5,188 nucleotides of DNA from Rhodospirillaceae bacterium. Its GTDB lineage: Bacteria; Pseudomonadota; Alphaproteobacteria; SP197. The position numbers and the translations under genes are program-made. Position 1 is the stretch's first letter, and every line of letters starts with the position of its first letter. The DNA is taken from positions 1 through 5,188 of the forward strand of contig JABIUG010000281.1 in NCBI GenBank assembly GCA_018700655.1. Direction: 5' to 3'. Below, piece after piece: positions 1 through 4,867 of this stretch. A model generated the notes under the pieces. It was given only the letters and a program-made list of their open reading frames with translations, was not told where the DNA came from and did not search any database.

Positions 1-261
1 GATCGTGTCAGCGCGGGCGAGCCAGACCAGTGCCAGTTCAACATGGTCGTGCCAGCCGTCACCCTGCCACCATACCGGAAGGTGACCACGCAATTCATAG
101 AACCGGCGCACGTCGGTATCGCTCGATTCAATTACATCGGGGGCATAGAGAGCCGCGTTAAGACGCGCGACCACGTCGCTGCGTTCCTGTGCCTGTGCTG
201 CCATTGCGCTTGCGACAAGGCCGCAGCCGAGCAGGAGAGTGGTGGTGATTTTATGCAACAT
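1..261 (-). CDS. Exported L,D-transpeptidase-like protein, N-terminal fragment (cut by window edge)
   Basis: The frame is open from ATG at 261 to the left edge, giving 87 residues with no stop; the C-terminus is outside. The N-terminus looks like a Sec signal peptide: MLHK, a hydrophobic stretch at about residues 5-20, and likely cleavage near AMA or AQA (residues 19-25). The mature part contains RRFYELRGHLPVWW (about residues 55-68) followed by a short helix-like stretch. This resembles the region after the signal peptide in YcbB/LdtD-type L,D-transpeptidases, which make 3-3 cross-links in periplasmic peptidoglycan. The catalytic YkuD domain with its Cys would lie outside, so activity cannot be judged. 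ATGs at 276 and 273 are in frame. I prefer 261 because a GGGGG run lies 5 bases upstream. The sequence at 260-276 is a perfect 7-base inverted repeat around CCC, so the mRNA could fold over the start. The LLGC at residues 10-13 weakly resembles a lipobox, but the hydrophobic run before it is short. Confidence 0.7.
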   Translation of the reverse strand, partial: MLHKITTTLLLGCGLVASAMAAQAQERSDVVARLNAALYAPDVIESSDTDVRRFYELRGHLPVWWQGDGWHDHVELALVWLARADTI

Positions 262-478
262 GATGGCCCCCATCATTCTACGACGCCAACCTGACACGTT
301 AGAGATGGTGAGGGCTTACGGATGCTGCCAGTTGAAGCGAACGAGTCCGTGCGCGCCGTCACCGTCTTGTCGTCGATGTGACATCATTGCAACGCATTGT
401 GGCGGGAATGCGACGGCTGGATGGGCGCAATTCGGGCGAATCAACGCGAGGCGTGGATTCACTGCACCAGTCGGGGCC
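262..478. other. Noncoding gap between cyclase and transpeptidase genes
   Basis: This stretch of about 217 bases separates the cyclase stop from the transpeptidase start, both on the minus strand, and should hold the transpeptidase promoter. I see no convincing -35/-10 pair. An inverted repeat CGCATT (393-398) / AATGCG (407-412) could form a weak hairpin, but no T-run follows on either strand, so it is not a clear terminator. The open frames crossing it have no recognisable protein character. Confidence 0.5.
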
Positions 479-480
479 TC
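448..480. repeat. Small nested hairpin over the cyclase stop, possible degenerate repeat copy
   Basis: GAGGC (448-452) pairs with GCCTC (476-480), and inside it ACTG (461-464) pairs with CAGT (468-471). The stretch GATTCACTGCACCAGTCG (456-473) matches GATTCACGGCACAGGTCG of the element at 3897-3946 at 15 of 18 positions. The nested layout is also similar. The stem is short and the match could be chance, so membership in the repeat family is tentative. It overlaps the last bases of the cyclase gene and could also mark its 3' end, although no T-run follows. Confidence 0.3.
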
Positions 481-1042
481 AACACGTCCAGACGGCGATC
501 GGCTGATCCCTGCCACGCAGGTGCTGTGGTCCGGCATTGATCAGTCCGGCCAGAGCCTGCCTGCCTGTTGGCTGATCGTCGTTGTCGAGGGCGCATGCCA
601 GGGCGTCACTGACCGCAAGACGCACGCTGAGTTCCCGCGTGAGAACTTCCAGCCTGCTGGCCACATTCACGGTATCGCCCAGCACGGCATATTCCAGGCG
701 TCGCTCCGAACCGATGTCGCCCAGCACGATCGAACCATAGTGAATCCCGATCGATATCCTGATCGGGTCCTCTGCGGCCTCTTGGCGCTCGACGTTCCAG
801 GCTTCGATATCGGCCAGCATGTCGAGGCTGCAGCGCATCGCATTGGCGGCGTCATGGGGCCCGGGCTCCGGCGTTCCGAAGGTTGCCATGAGGCCGTCGC
901 CCAGAAACTTGTCGAGCGTCCCCTGGTGCTCGAAGACACGTGCTTCCAGTCTGGAGTGGAAGGCACGCAGCAGGGTGACCACCGCTTCAGGTGTCTGTTG
1001 TTCGGCCATGCGGGTGAAGCCGACGATGTCGACAAACATCAC
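479..1042 (-). CDS. Class III adenylate/guanylate cyclase catalytic domain (3' part of a split cyclase gene)
   Basis: This 187-residue frame is almost exactly one class III nucleotide cyclase homology domain, which makes cAMP or cGMP from the triphosphate as a dimer. Counting from GTG at 1042, metal-binding D5 is in FVDIVGFT. K45, the purine-recognition lysine, and D49, the second metal ligand, are in DKFLGDGLM. N126 and R130, which stabilise the transition state, are in GDTVNVASR. The second substrate-selecting position, normally Asp or Thr, is A119 in EYAVLGD. A glycine-containing SIGIHYGSIVLGDIG segment precedes it. The end in RGRDQPIAVWTC is typical. The start lies directly on the first catalytic strand, which is abnormally tight, and only GTG 1042 or ATG 1039 is available, without a Shine-Dalgarno sequence. 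The matching membrane and linker part is in the frame just upstream, so this is most likely the 3' part of one gene broken by a frameshift near 1042. Translation by stop-start coupling (TGATG) is the alternative. Confidence 0.85.
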   Translation of the reverse strand: MMFVDIVGFTRMAEQQTPEAVVTLLRAFHSRLEARVFEHQGTLDKFLGDGLMATFGTPEPGPHDAANAMRCSLDMLADIEAWNVERQEAAEDPIRISIGIHYGSIVLGDIGSERRLEYAVLGDTVNVASRLEVLTRELSVRLAVSDALACALDNDDQPTGRQALAGLINAGPQHLRGRDQPIAVWTC

Positions 1043-1878
1043 GCGTCTTGTGAGCGCACCGCGCCCAGCGGCTCGTTCTGTTCGGCCATCTGGTCGACCG
1101 TGCTGGGCGGAAAGTGCCGCGCAAGGTTGGCGCGTTCACGGGCGAGGTTGGCCTGTTGAAAGACCAGCCGGGTGTTGCGCCGCCCGTTGACCGCCAGGAT
1201 GCCCGCAACAATCAGGAAGATCACCAGTTCCTGAACACGATCTGGAAATCCGGGATCGTTGGGGTCGATCGCTGCGAGGATGCGTTCGTGTCCGGCGACG
1301 GCCTGCGCGATACGTTCCGACAGATCTGGCATCTGGGTGCCGAACAACGCAACCAGGATCAGTGCGGTCGCCCATAAACCGGTGGTCCAGGTTCCGATCG
1401 CAACGATGGTACGCCAGGAATAGGCTAGGGTTGCCGCCGCCAGAATGACATAGAAGTAGCTGAACTCCGAAAGGGTGAACTGGAAGGCCGTGGGCCAGTC
1501 TTTCAGACGCCAAGGGTTGGGAAAGACCAACAGGAAGGTCATCAGTGCAAGGTCGACGAAGATCAGACCTAGTTCCGGGCGCGACTGTGTCACCCTGCCG
1601 GCACGCAACTGGGCCCAGCCGATCAAGGAGAAAACGCCCAGCGCGGCTTCGTAATAGAGGATTTCAACGGTTGGGTTGAGGAACGGAATCAGCACGGCGA
1701 TGATCGCCATGGCGACCCAGCGCGCACGCACGGCCAACAACAGTCCGGTGCGTTTGTTTTCGATCAGCGCCTCGCGAATGAAGGGGTCGGCGTTTGCCAG
1801 ATCGTCATCGCTCAACCCTCCACCACGCCCGCGTGAGAGCTTCTCTTCAAGCACGGCGAACATGGATTGGTCGGACAT
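1039..1878 (-). CDS. Six-helix membrane sensor half of a class III cyclase (5' part of a split gene)
   Basis: From ATG at 1878 this encodes 279 residues: a cytoplasmic N-terminus, about six membrane helices (roughly residues 53-69, 72-92, 103-120, 138-155, 157-180, 216-232), then QQANLARERANLARHFPPS (241-259) and VDQMAEQNEPLGAVRSQD. That last stretch is the helical linker or transducer that in membrane class III cyclases leads straight into the catalytic strand. Here the frame stops with TGA at 1041-1039 immediately after RSQDA, and catalysis continues in another frame. If translated alone, the product is a membrane protein without an enzyme. ATG 1896 (MTERTT) is also possible. I prefer 1878 because GAAAGAA lies a few bases upstream, but neither has a strong ribosome site. 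The frame stays open upstream to 2253, but that part overlaps the exporter gene antiparallel in reading frame and has no protein character. The 68-base gap behind the exporter suggests possible co-transcription. Confidence 0.8.
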   Translation of the reverse strand: MSDQSMFAVLEEKLSRGRGGGLSDDDLANADPFIREALIENKRTGLLLAVRARWVAMAIIAVLIPFLNPTVEILYYEAALGVFSLIGWAQLRAGRVTQSRPELGLIFVDLALMTFLLVFPNPWRLKDWPTAFQFTLSEFSYFYVILAAATLAYSWRTIVAIGTWTTGLWATALILVALFGTQMPDLSERIAQAVAGHERILAAIDPNDPGFPDRVQELVIFLIVAGILAVNGRRNTRLVFQQANLARERANLARHFPPSTVDQMAEQNEPLGAVRSQDA

Positions 1879-1906
1879 GGTGGTTCTTTCGGTCATGTGT
1901 CGTGTC

Positions 1907-1948
1907 AGACCCGAAACGATGGGCCTGGCGGTGATTCGATCGGGCTCT
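1907..1948. repeat. Hairpin at the exporter 3' end, possible degenerate copy of the tRNA-flanking repeat
   Basis: AGACCCGA (1907-1914) pairs with TCGGGCTCT (1940-1948) with one bulged C. Read on the minus strand it starts AGAGCCCGAT and contains TCACCGCCAGG, close to AGAGACCGAT and TCACGGCACAGG in the element at 3897-3946. It therefore shares the outer arm and the spacer and inner-arm start, while the rest has diverged. It overlaps the exporter stop codon (1949-1947) and fills most of the gap before the cyclase. No T-run follows, so it does not look like a factor-independent terminator. Confidence 0.4.
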
Positions 1949-2579
1949 AACGTCGCCCTGATAACAAAAGATGCGCTGCCAGGCCGATCATCAGCGAGCC
2001 GGTCAGGATCTGTTGCACACGCATCCACATGGGATGGCGTGCAAGAAGGGTACGCAGGCTGCCGCTTGCCATGGCAATCGAGCTCAGGACAATCAGGCCG
2101 CAACCGGTCAGTGTCGCACCAAGGACGGCGATCTGGAGCGCGACTGAACCCCTGGCCGGATCGGCGAACTGGGGAAGGAAAGCGAGGAAAAAGAGCAGGA
2201 TCTTCGGATTGAAGAGATTGACGATCAGGCCCTCGACATAAAGGGCCTTCCACGCCGCCTTGTCCGTGCTTGCGCTGACAGAATAACCGCTGCGGTCGCG
2301 CAGCAGCTTGATCCCCATCCAGACGAGATAGGCCGCACCGACATAACGGATGATATCGAACAGCACTGGCGATTGCGCGACAACAACCGCCAGCCCGAAC
2401 GAGACGAGGGTGGTGTGGACCACCAGTCCCGTTGCGACACCTGCGACCGAGATCAGTCCCGCCTTGGGCCCATGGGCCAGCCCGCGGGCAAAGACATAGG
2501 TCATGTCAGGCCCCGGCGTGATCGAGATCGCAATGCTGGCGCCAAGGAAAACAACGAAGGTGGCGGGGTCGAAGAGCAT
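1947..2579 (-). CDS. LysE/RhtB family amino-acid exporter
   Basis: This 210-residue, strongly hydrophobic protein has the usual length of the LysE/RhtB family, inner-membrane exporters of amino acids or similar small metabolites driven by the proton gradient. The hallmark ITPGPDMTYVFARGLAHGPKAG lies at about residues 20-41 (TPGPD plus G-x-x-x-G). Further typical stretches are YVGAAYLVWMGIKLLR (about 79-94) and a central loop with NLFNPKILLFFLAFLPQF (about 120-137). Helices are visible near residues 6-22, 40-65, 68-90, 118-136, 148-170 and 185-206. The start ATG 2579-2577 shares TG with the aminotransferase stop TGA (2581-2579) and sits six bases behind AGGAAGG, so the start is secure and coupling with the aminotransferase is expected. 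The substrate cannot be read from the sequence. The neighbour suggests an amino acid or a transamination product. Confidence 0.93.
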   Translation of the reverse strand: MLFDPATFVVFLGASIAISITPGPDMTYVFARGLAHGPKAGLISVAGVATGLVVHTTLVSFGLAVVVAQSPVLFDIIRYVGAAYLVWMGIKLLRDRSGYSVSASTDKAAWKALYVEGLIVNLFNPKILLFFLAFLPQFADPARGSVALQIAVLGATLTGCGLIVLSSIAMASGSLRTLLARHPMWMRVQQILTGSLMIGLAAHLLLSGRR

Positions 2580-3754
2580 CAGGAACCTTCCTGGCCCAGA
2601 TAGACGGCAATACGACGTGCTGCTTCGTCGATGTCGTCCATCGAGGCGGCATAAGAGAAACGCAGAAATCCTTCACCCATCGCGCCAAAGCTGGTGCCGT
2701 GCACGGTCGCGACGCCACATTCTTCCAAAAGGTCATGACCCAGTTCGCGCGCATTGCGTCCGGTGCCCTCGATGTTGGGGAAGGCATAAAAGGCGCCGCC
2801 TGGCCGTGGGCAGCGAAACCCCGGCAGTGCGTTGAGCAGGCCGACAATCACCTCGCGCCGCTCCTGAAAGGCACTGCGCATGATCTCGACGCTGTCCTGT
2901 GGCCCCTCGAGCGCCGCGATACAGGCCATTTGCGTTGCGGCATTGTTGCAGGAGTTGGCGTTGACGATCATCTTTTCGATATCGCCAGTCAGGCTATGGG
3001 GCCAGATGCCGTAACCCGCGCGCCAACCGGTCATGGCATAGGTCTTTGACCAGCCATCGAGAACGATCAGCCGGTCGCGAATGGACTCATAGGTCAGCAG
3101 GCTGCGATGGCGCTGATTGTCGAACAGGAGCCGGCAGTAGATCTCGTCTGAGAGAACCGCGACATCGGGAAAGGCTTCCAGGCCCGCGACCAGCCGGTCG
3201 AGTTCGCCATCGTCGATCACGCCGCCGGTCGGATTGCCCGGGCTGTTGATGATGAGCAGCCGGCTGCGCTCGTTGAGTTTGTCCAGCACTTCATCAGCGG
3301 AAAAGGAGAACCCGCGTTCTTCATGAAGTTCGATCGGCACGGGCGTTGCGCCGGTGTAGCGGATCATCGATTCGTAAATCGGAAAACCTGGATTGGGGTA
3401 GAGAATCTCCGCGCCCGGCTGGCCGAACATCATGATGGCAAAAAACATCGTCATCTTGCCGCCCGGCACGACCATGACCTGTTCGGGCGAAACCTCGACG
3501 CCCCGGTGATGCAGGACATCGGCAGCAATCGTCTCGCGCAGGGGCATGACACCGGGGGCAGGGGTATAGCCGTGGTGCCCGTCACGCAGCGCCTTGATTG
3601 CGGCCTCGACAATATGGTCCGGCGTCTTAAAGTCGGGCTGGCCGATTCCAAGGTTGATGATGTCGCGGCCCTGGGCGGCAAGTTCGGTCGCGCGGGCCAG
3701 AACGGCAAAAGCGGATTCCGAACCAAGGTTTGCCAGATTATCGGCTGTGATCAT
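2579..3754 (-). CDS. Class I/II pyridoxal-phosphate aminotransferase (aspartate aminotransferase-like)
   Basis: This 391-residue protein is a full-length fold type I aminotransferase, a cytoplasmic enzyme that moves an amino group between an amino acid and a 2-oxo acid. In order it shows the substrate-side stretch NLGIGQPDFKTP (34-45), GYTPAPG (62-68), the cofactor phosphate loop VPGGK (96-100), NSPGNPTGG (170-178) with the cofactor-binding Asn, SDEIYCRLLFD (202-212) with the Asp and Tyr that hold the pyridine ring, SKTYAMTGWRAGYG (236-249) with Schiff-base Lys237 and phosphate-binding Arg245, and FLRFSYA (363-369) with the carboxylate-binding Arg365. All key residues are intact. Similarity in style is to aspartate/alanine-type enzymes, but substrate choice cannot be settled from motifs. 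The start ATG 3754 gives the normal N-terminus; the ribosome site is weak. The gene reads away from tRNA-His and its upstream region carries the palindromic element at 3834-3883. Its stop overlaps the exporter start, which suggests a small amino-acid conversion and export operon. Confidence 0.93.
   Translation of the reverse strand: MITADNLANLGSESAFAVLARATELAAQGRDIINLGIGQPDFKTPDHIVEAAIKALRDGHHGYTPAPGVMPLRETIAADVLHHRGVEVSPEQVMVVPGGKMTMFFAIMMFGQPGAEILYPNPGFPIYESMIRYTGATPVPIELHEERGFSFSADEVLDKLNERSRLLIINSPGNPTGGVIDDGELDRLVAGLEAFPDVAVLSDEIYCRLLFDNQRHRSLLTYESIRDRLIVLDGWSKTYAMTGWRAGYGIWPHSLTGDIEKMIVNANSCNNAATQMACIAALEGPQDSVEIMRSAFQERREVIVGLLNALPGFRCPRPGGAFYAFPNIEGTGRNARELGHDLLEECGVATVHGTSFGAMGEGFLRFSYAASMDDIDEAARRIAVYLGQEGS
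2586..2592 (-). promoter_or_regulatory. Shine-Dalgarno site of the exporter, inside the aminotransferase end
   Basis: AGGAAGG on the minus strand lies six bases before ATG 2579, within the last codons of the aminotransferase. It is the clearest ribosome site in the window. It fixes the exporter start and supports reinitiation or coupled translation across the TGATG overlap. Confidence 0.75.
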
Positions 3755-3833
3755 GGTGTACCGCCAAATTGCTGAAAAGGGCGAGGCAAACTGTTGACCC
3801 CAAGGGTGACTTCATCGTACAGACGCGCGCATT

Positions 3834-3883
3834 AGAGCAAGATCATAACAGGTCAAGTTGACCTGATATGTGAATCTTGCTCT
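3834..3883 (-). repeat. Nested palindromic element A (50 bases)
   Basis: The outer arms AGAGCAAGAT (3834-3843) and ATCTTGCTCT (3874-3883) are perfect complements. Inside is a perfect 8-base inverted repeat, CAGGTCAA (3849-3856) / TTGACCTG (3858-3865), extended by CATA (3844-3847) / TATG (3867-3870) past one mismatch. The spacers are 5 and 8 bases, so the element has a direction. It is placed on the minus strand because its reverse complement aligns without gaps to the element at 3897-3946 (34 of 50 identical). It lies about 80 bases upstream of the aminotransferase start. TTCACA and TGTTAT on the minus strand, 18 bases apart, fall inside it and could be a poor promoter. No T-run follows on either strand. 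It may be a mobile or structured repeat, or an operator; I favour the repeat. Confidence 0.8.
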
Positions 3884-3896
3884 TCTTCAAAGGTAT

Positions 3897-3946
3897 AGAG
3901 ACCGATTCACGGCACAGGTCGACACGACCTGATCTGATCGGTCTCC
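3897..3946 (+). repeat. Nested palindromic element B (50 bases), inverted partner of element A
   Basis: GAGACCGAT (3898-3906) pairs with ATCGGTCTC (3937-3945), and the inner CAGGTCG (3915-3921) pairs with CGACCTG (3925-3931) around ACA. The spacers are 8 and 5 bases, the mirror of element A. Relative to A reversed, stem pairs 5-46, 6-45, 7-44 and 25-29 differ on both sides but still pair. It ends 14 bases before tRNA-His. If the -10-like TATAGA (3894-3899) serves the tRNA, B would be transcribed in the tRNA leader as a hairpin. That promoter is weak, with no good -35. Confidence 0.8.
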
Positions 3947-3960
3947 AGGCAACCTTGGTG

Positions 3961-4037
3961 GTGGCTATAGCTCAGTTGGTTAGAGCGCCTGGTTGTGGTC
4001 CAGGAGGTCGTCGGTTCGAGACCGATTAGCCACCCCA
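3961..4037 (+). tRNA. tRNA-His (anticodon GTG), with encoded CCA
   Basis: The full cloverleaf is present. The acceptor GTGGCTA (3961-3967) pairs with TAGCCAC (4027-4033), and the D stem is GCTC/GAGC. The anticodon stem CCTGG/CCAGG encloses TTGTGGT with anticodon GTG at 3995-3997. The T stem GTCGG/CCGAT encloses TTCGAGA. The discriminator is C4034 and CCA is encoded at 4035-4037. The base before the acceptor is G3960, so the histidine identity pair G-1:C73 is kept. The gene is isolated between palindromic elements. I see no strong promoter and no classical terminator. Confidence 0.97.
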
Positions 4038-4053
4038 TCCCCCCCAAGCCCAA

Positions 4054-4113
4054 GAGCGAATCATGATCACGCGGAAACACGAAGTGGTTCCGGGCGATCA
4101 TGTGGATCCGCTC
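4054..4113. repeat. Long imperfect hairpin downstream of tRNA-His
   Basis: The two halves of this 60-base stretch fold on each other around GAA (4081-4083). GAGCG (4054-4058) pairs with CGCTC (4109-4113), ATGATC (4062-4067 region) with GATCAT (4096-4101 region), GGAA with TTCC, and CAC (4078-4080) with GTG (4084-4086), with small bulges between. It starts 17 bases after the tRNA CCA. No T-run follows, so it is not a textbook terminator, but it could stop or protect the tRNA precursor. Its start, AGAGC followed by ATCAT, resembles element A, but its core differs, so it may be a separate repeat type. Confidence 0.6.
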
Positions 4114-4129
4114 GTTGTCTATTAAGGTC

Positions 4130-4191
4130 AGAGCAACTTCACAGGATCATGAGCAATCACGCAGCGATTCCGCATGAACCTGATTTGCTCT
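4130..4191 (+). repeat. Nested palindromic element C, longer relative of A and B
   Basis: CAGAGCAA (4129-4136) pairs perfectly with TTGCTCTG (4185-4192). Inside, CAGGATCATG (4142-4151) pairs with CATGAACCTG (4173-4182) at 9 of 10 positions, and AATC (4155-4158) with GATT (4166-4169). The ends AGAGCAA and TTGCTCT are the same as in element A. The following TTCAC and inner CAGG/CCTG blocks correspond to those of A and B, with a larger centre. It ends 57 bases before the nuclease-like gene, so it lies in that gene's upstream region. Confidence 0.6.
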
Positions 4192-4248
4192 GAATGTGAA
4201 CACGATCGACGTGCCAGCGGCTTTGCCGGAGGTTAGGATCGCGATGTC

Positions 4249-4806
4249 ATGCTTTTGCGTCGCCACCTCATCCTGCTGATCGTTTGCTGGTCCGCACCGA
4301 CCCTGGCGTTCTGGGACCCGGTGACCTCGGAGTGCCGTCCGCCGGCGCTTGAGGGCACGGCAACGGCAATCGATGGCCATACCCTGAAATCGACGCGCGT
4401 CAACGGTCTGGTCGACATCATTCGTCTGGTCAGCATCGATGCGCCGGAACTGCACCAGGATTGCCGGATCGACGGGGAATGGTGGTCCTGCGGTTTTGAA
4501 GCCCGCCAGACACTCGACGACCTCCTGGCCGATGCCGATTTGACCTGCCTGCCGTGCGGTTACGAGTCCGATGGCGCAATCACGGCGCTGTGCCGTTCGG
4601 GTGAAACCGATATCGGCGCCGAAGTGCTGCGCGCCGGCATGGCGACGTCCTATGCCTTTTTTGCCAACAACCTGCAGTCGGCTGAAGGGCAGGCCGTGAC
4701 TGCCGGGCGCGGCGTCTGGCAGGGCGATTGGGTTCACCCGACGCAATGGCGTCAAGGCACACGGCTGCGCGAGGGGCCCTGCGTCGCCTGTTACATCCCG
4801 CGATAA
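4249..4806 (+). CDS. Exported staphylococcal-nuclease-fold (thermonuclease-like) protein with altered active site
   Basis: This protein has 185 residues: a signal peptide (1-20, cleavage after TLA) and one SNase-like domain. GTATAIDGHTL (36-46) corresponds to the family's V-D-G-D-T-L, RLVSIDAPE (59-67) to the RL-x-x-I-D-A-P-E core, then AEVLRAGMATSY (about 124-135) and GVWQGDWVHPTQWR (about 155-168). Family enzymes cut DNA and RNA with Ca2+. Here R59, D64 and E67, matching Arg35, Asp40 and Glu43 of the staphylococcal enzyme, are present. The Asp21 metal ligand is His44, and the D-R-Y-G-R segment holding Arg87 is replaced by ESDGA, with A110 at the arginine position. Nuclease activity is therefore doubtful; a binding or altered role is more likely. 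Eight cysteines in the mature part suggest disulfides outside the cytoplasm. ATG 4249 is the first in-frame start after TAG at 4234-4236, with AGGA about 10 bases upstream. A pentapeptide-repeat gene follows after 61 bases. Confidence 0.88.
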   Translation: MLLRRHLILLIVCWSAPTLAFWDPVTSECRPPALEGTATAIDGHTLKSTRVNGLVDIIRLVSIDAPELHQDCRIDGEWWSCGFEARQTLDDLLADADLTCLPCGYESDGAITALCRSGETDIGAEVLRAGMATSYAFFANNLQSAEGQAVTAGRGVWQGDWVHPTQWRQGTRLREGPCVACYIPR

Positions 4807-4867
4807 AAGCTGTTTGGCCGCGATGTTGGCTGTTGCCTTGCCGAGGCCCCGGTGGTGTCATGCGCGC

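Noticed and set aside
222..240. Lipoprotein signal (LLGC) in the transpeptidase-like protein
   Set aside because: The hydrophobic stretch before the Cys is only about eight residues, and a better Sec cleavage site (AMA or AQA) follows.
239..1159. Long plus-strand open frame of 306 codons
   Set aside because: It lies antisense to the cyclase, whose catalytic motifs are unmistakable. The plus-strand translation has no recognisable domain or usual composition.
1879..2253. N-terminal extension of the cyclase sensor frame up to 2253
   Set aside because: It would overlap more than 300 bases of the exporter gene on the same strand in another frame, and the added residues are rich in Arg, Pro and Asp without any domain character.
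3834..3883. Element A as a factor-independent terminator
   Set aside because: No T-run follows on either strand, and it lies upstream of the starts of both flanking genes, not behind a gene.
3898..4037. tRNA-associated integration site (attL/attR pair)
   Set aside because: The only repeated tRNA segment is 10 bases and lies upstream in a palindrome. There is no integrase gene and no copy downstream of the tRNA.
3907..4101. Minus-strand 64-codon frame across the tRNA
   Set aside because: This is the well-known false protein read from the antisense of a tRNA gene, containing GLEPTTSWTTTRRSNQLSYS.
3834..4192. CRISPR-like array
   Set aside because: The elements are inverted, differ in length and sequence, and are not regularly spaced direct repeats.
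4147..4755. Minus-strand 202-codon frame opposite the nuclease-like gene
   Set aside because: It is a high-GC shadow. The plus strand has a signal peptide, SNase motifs and a plausible ribosome site, and the minus strand has none.
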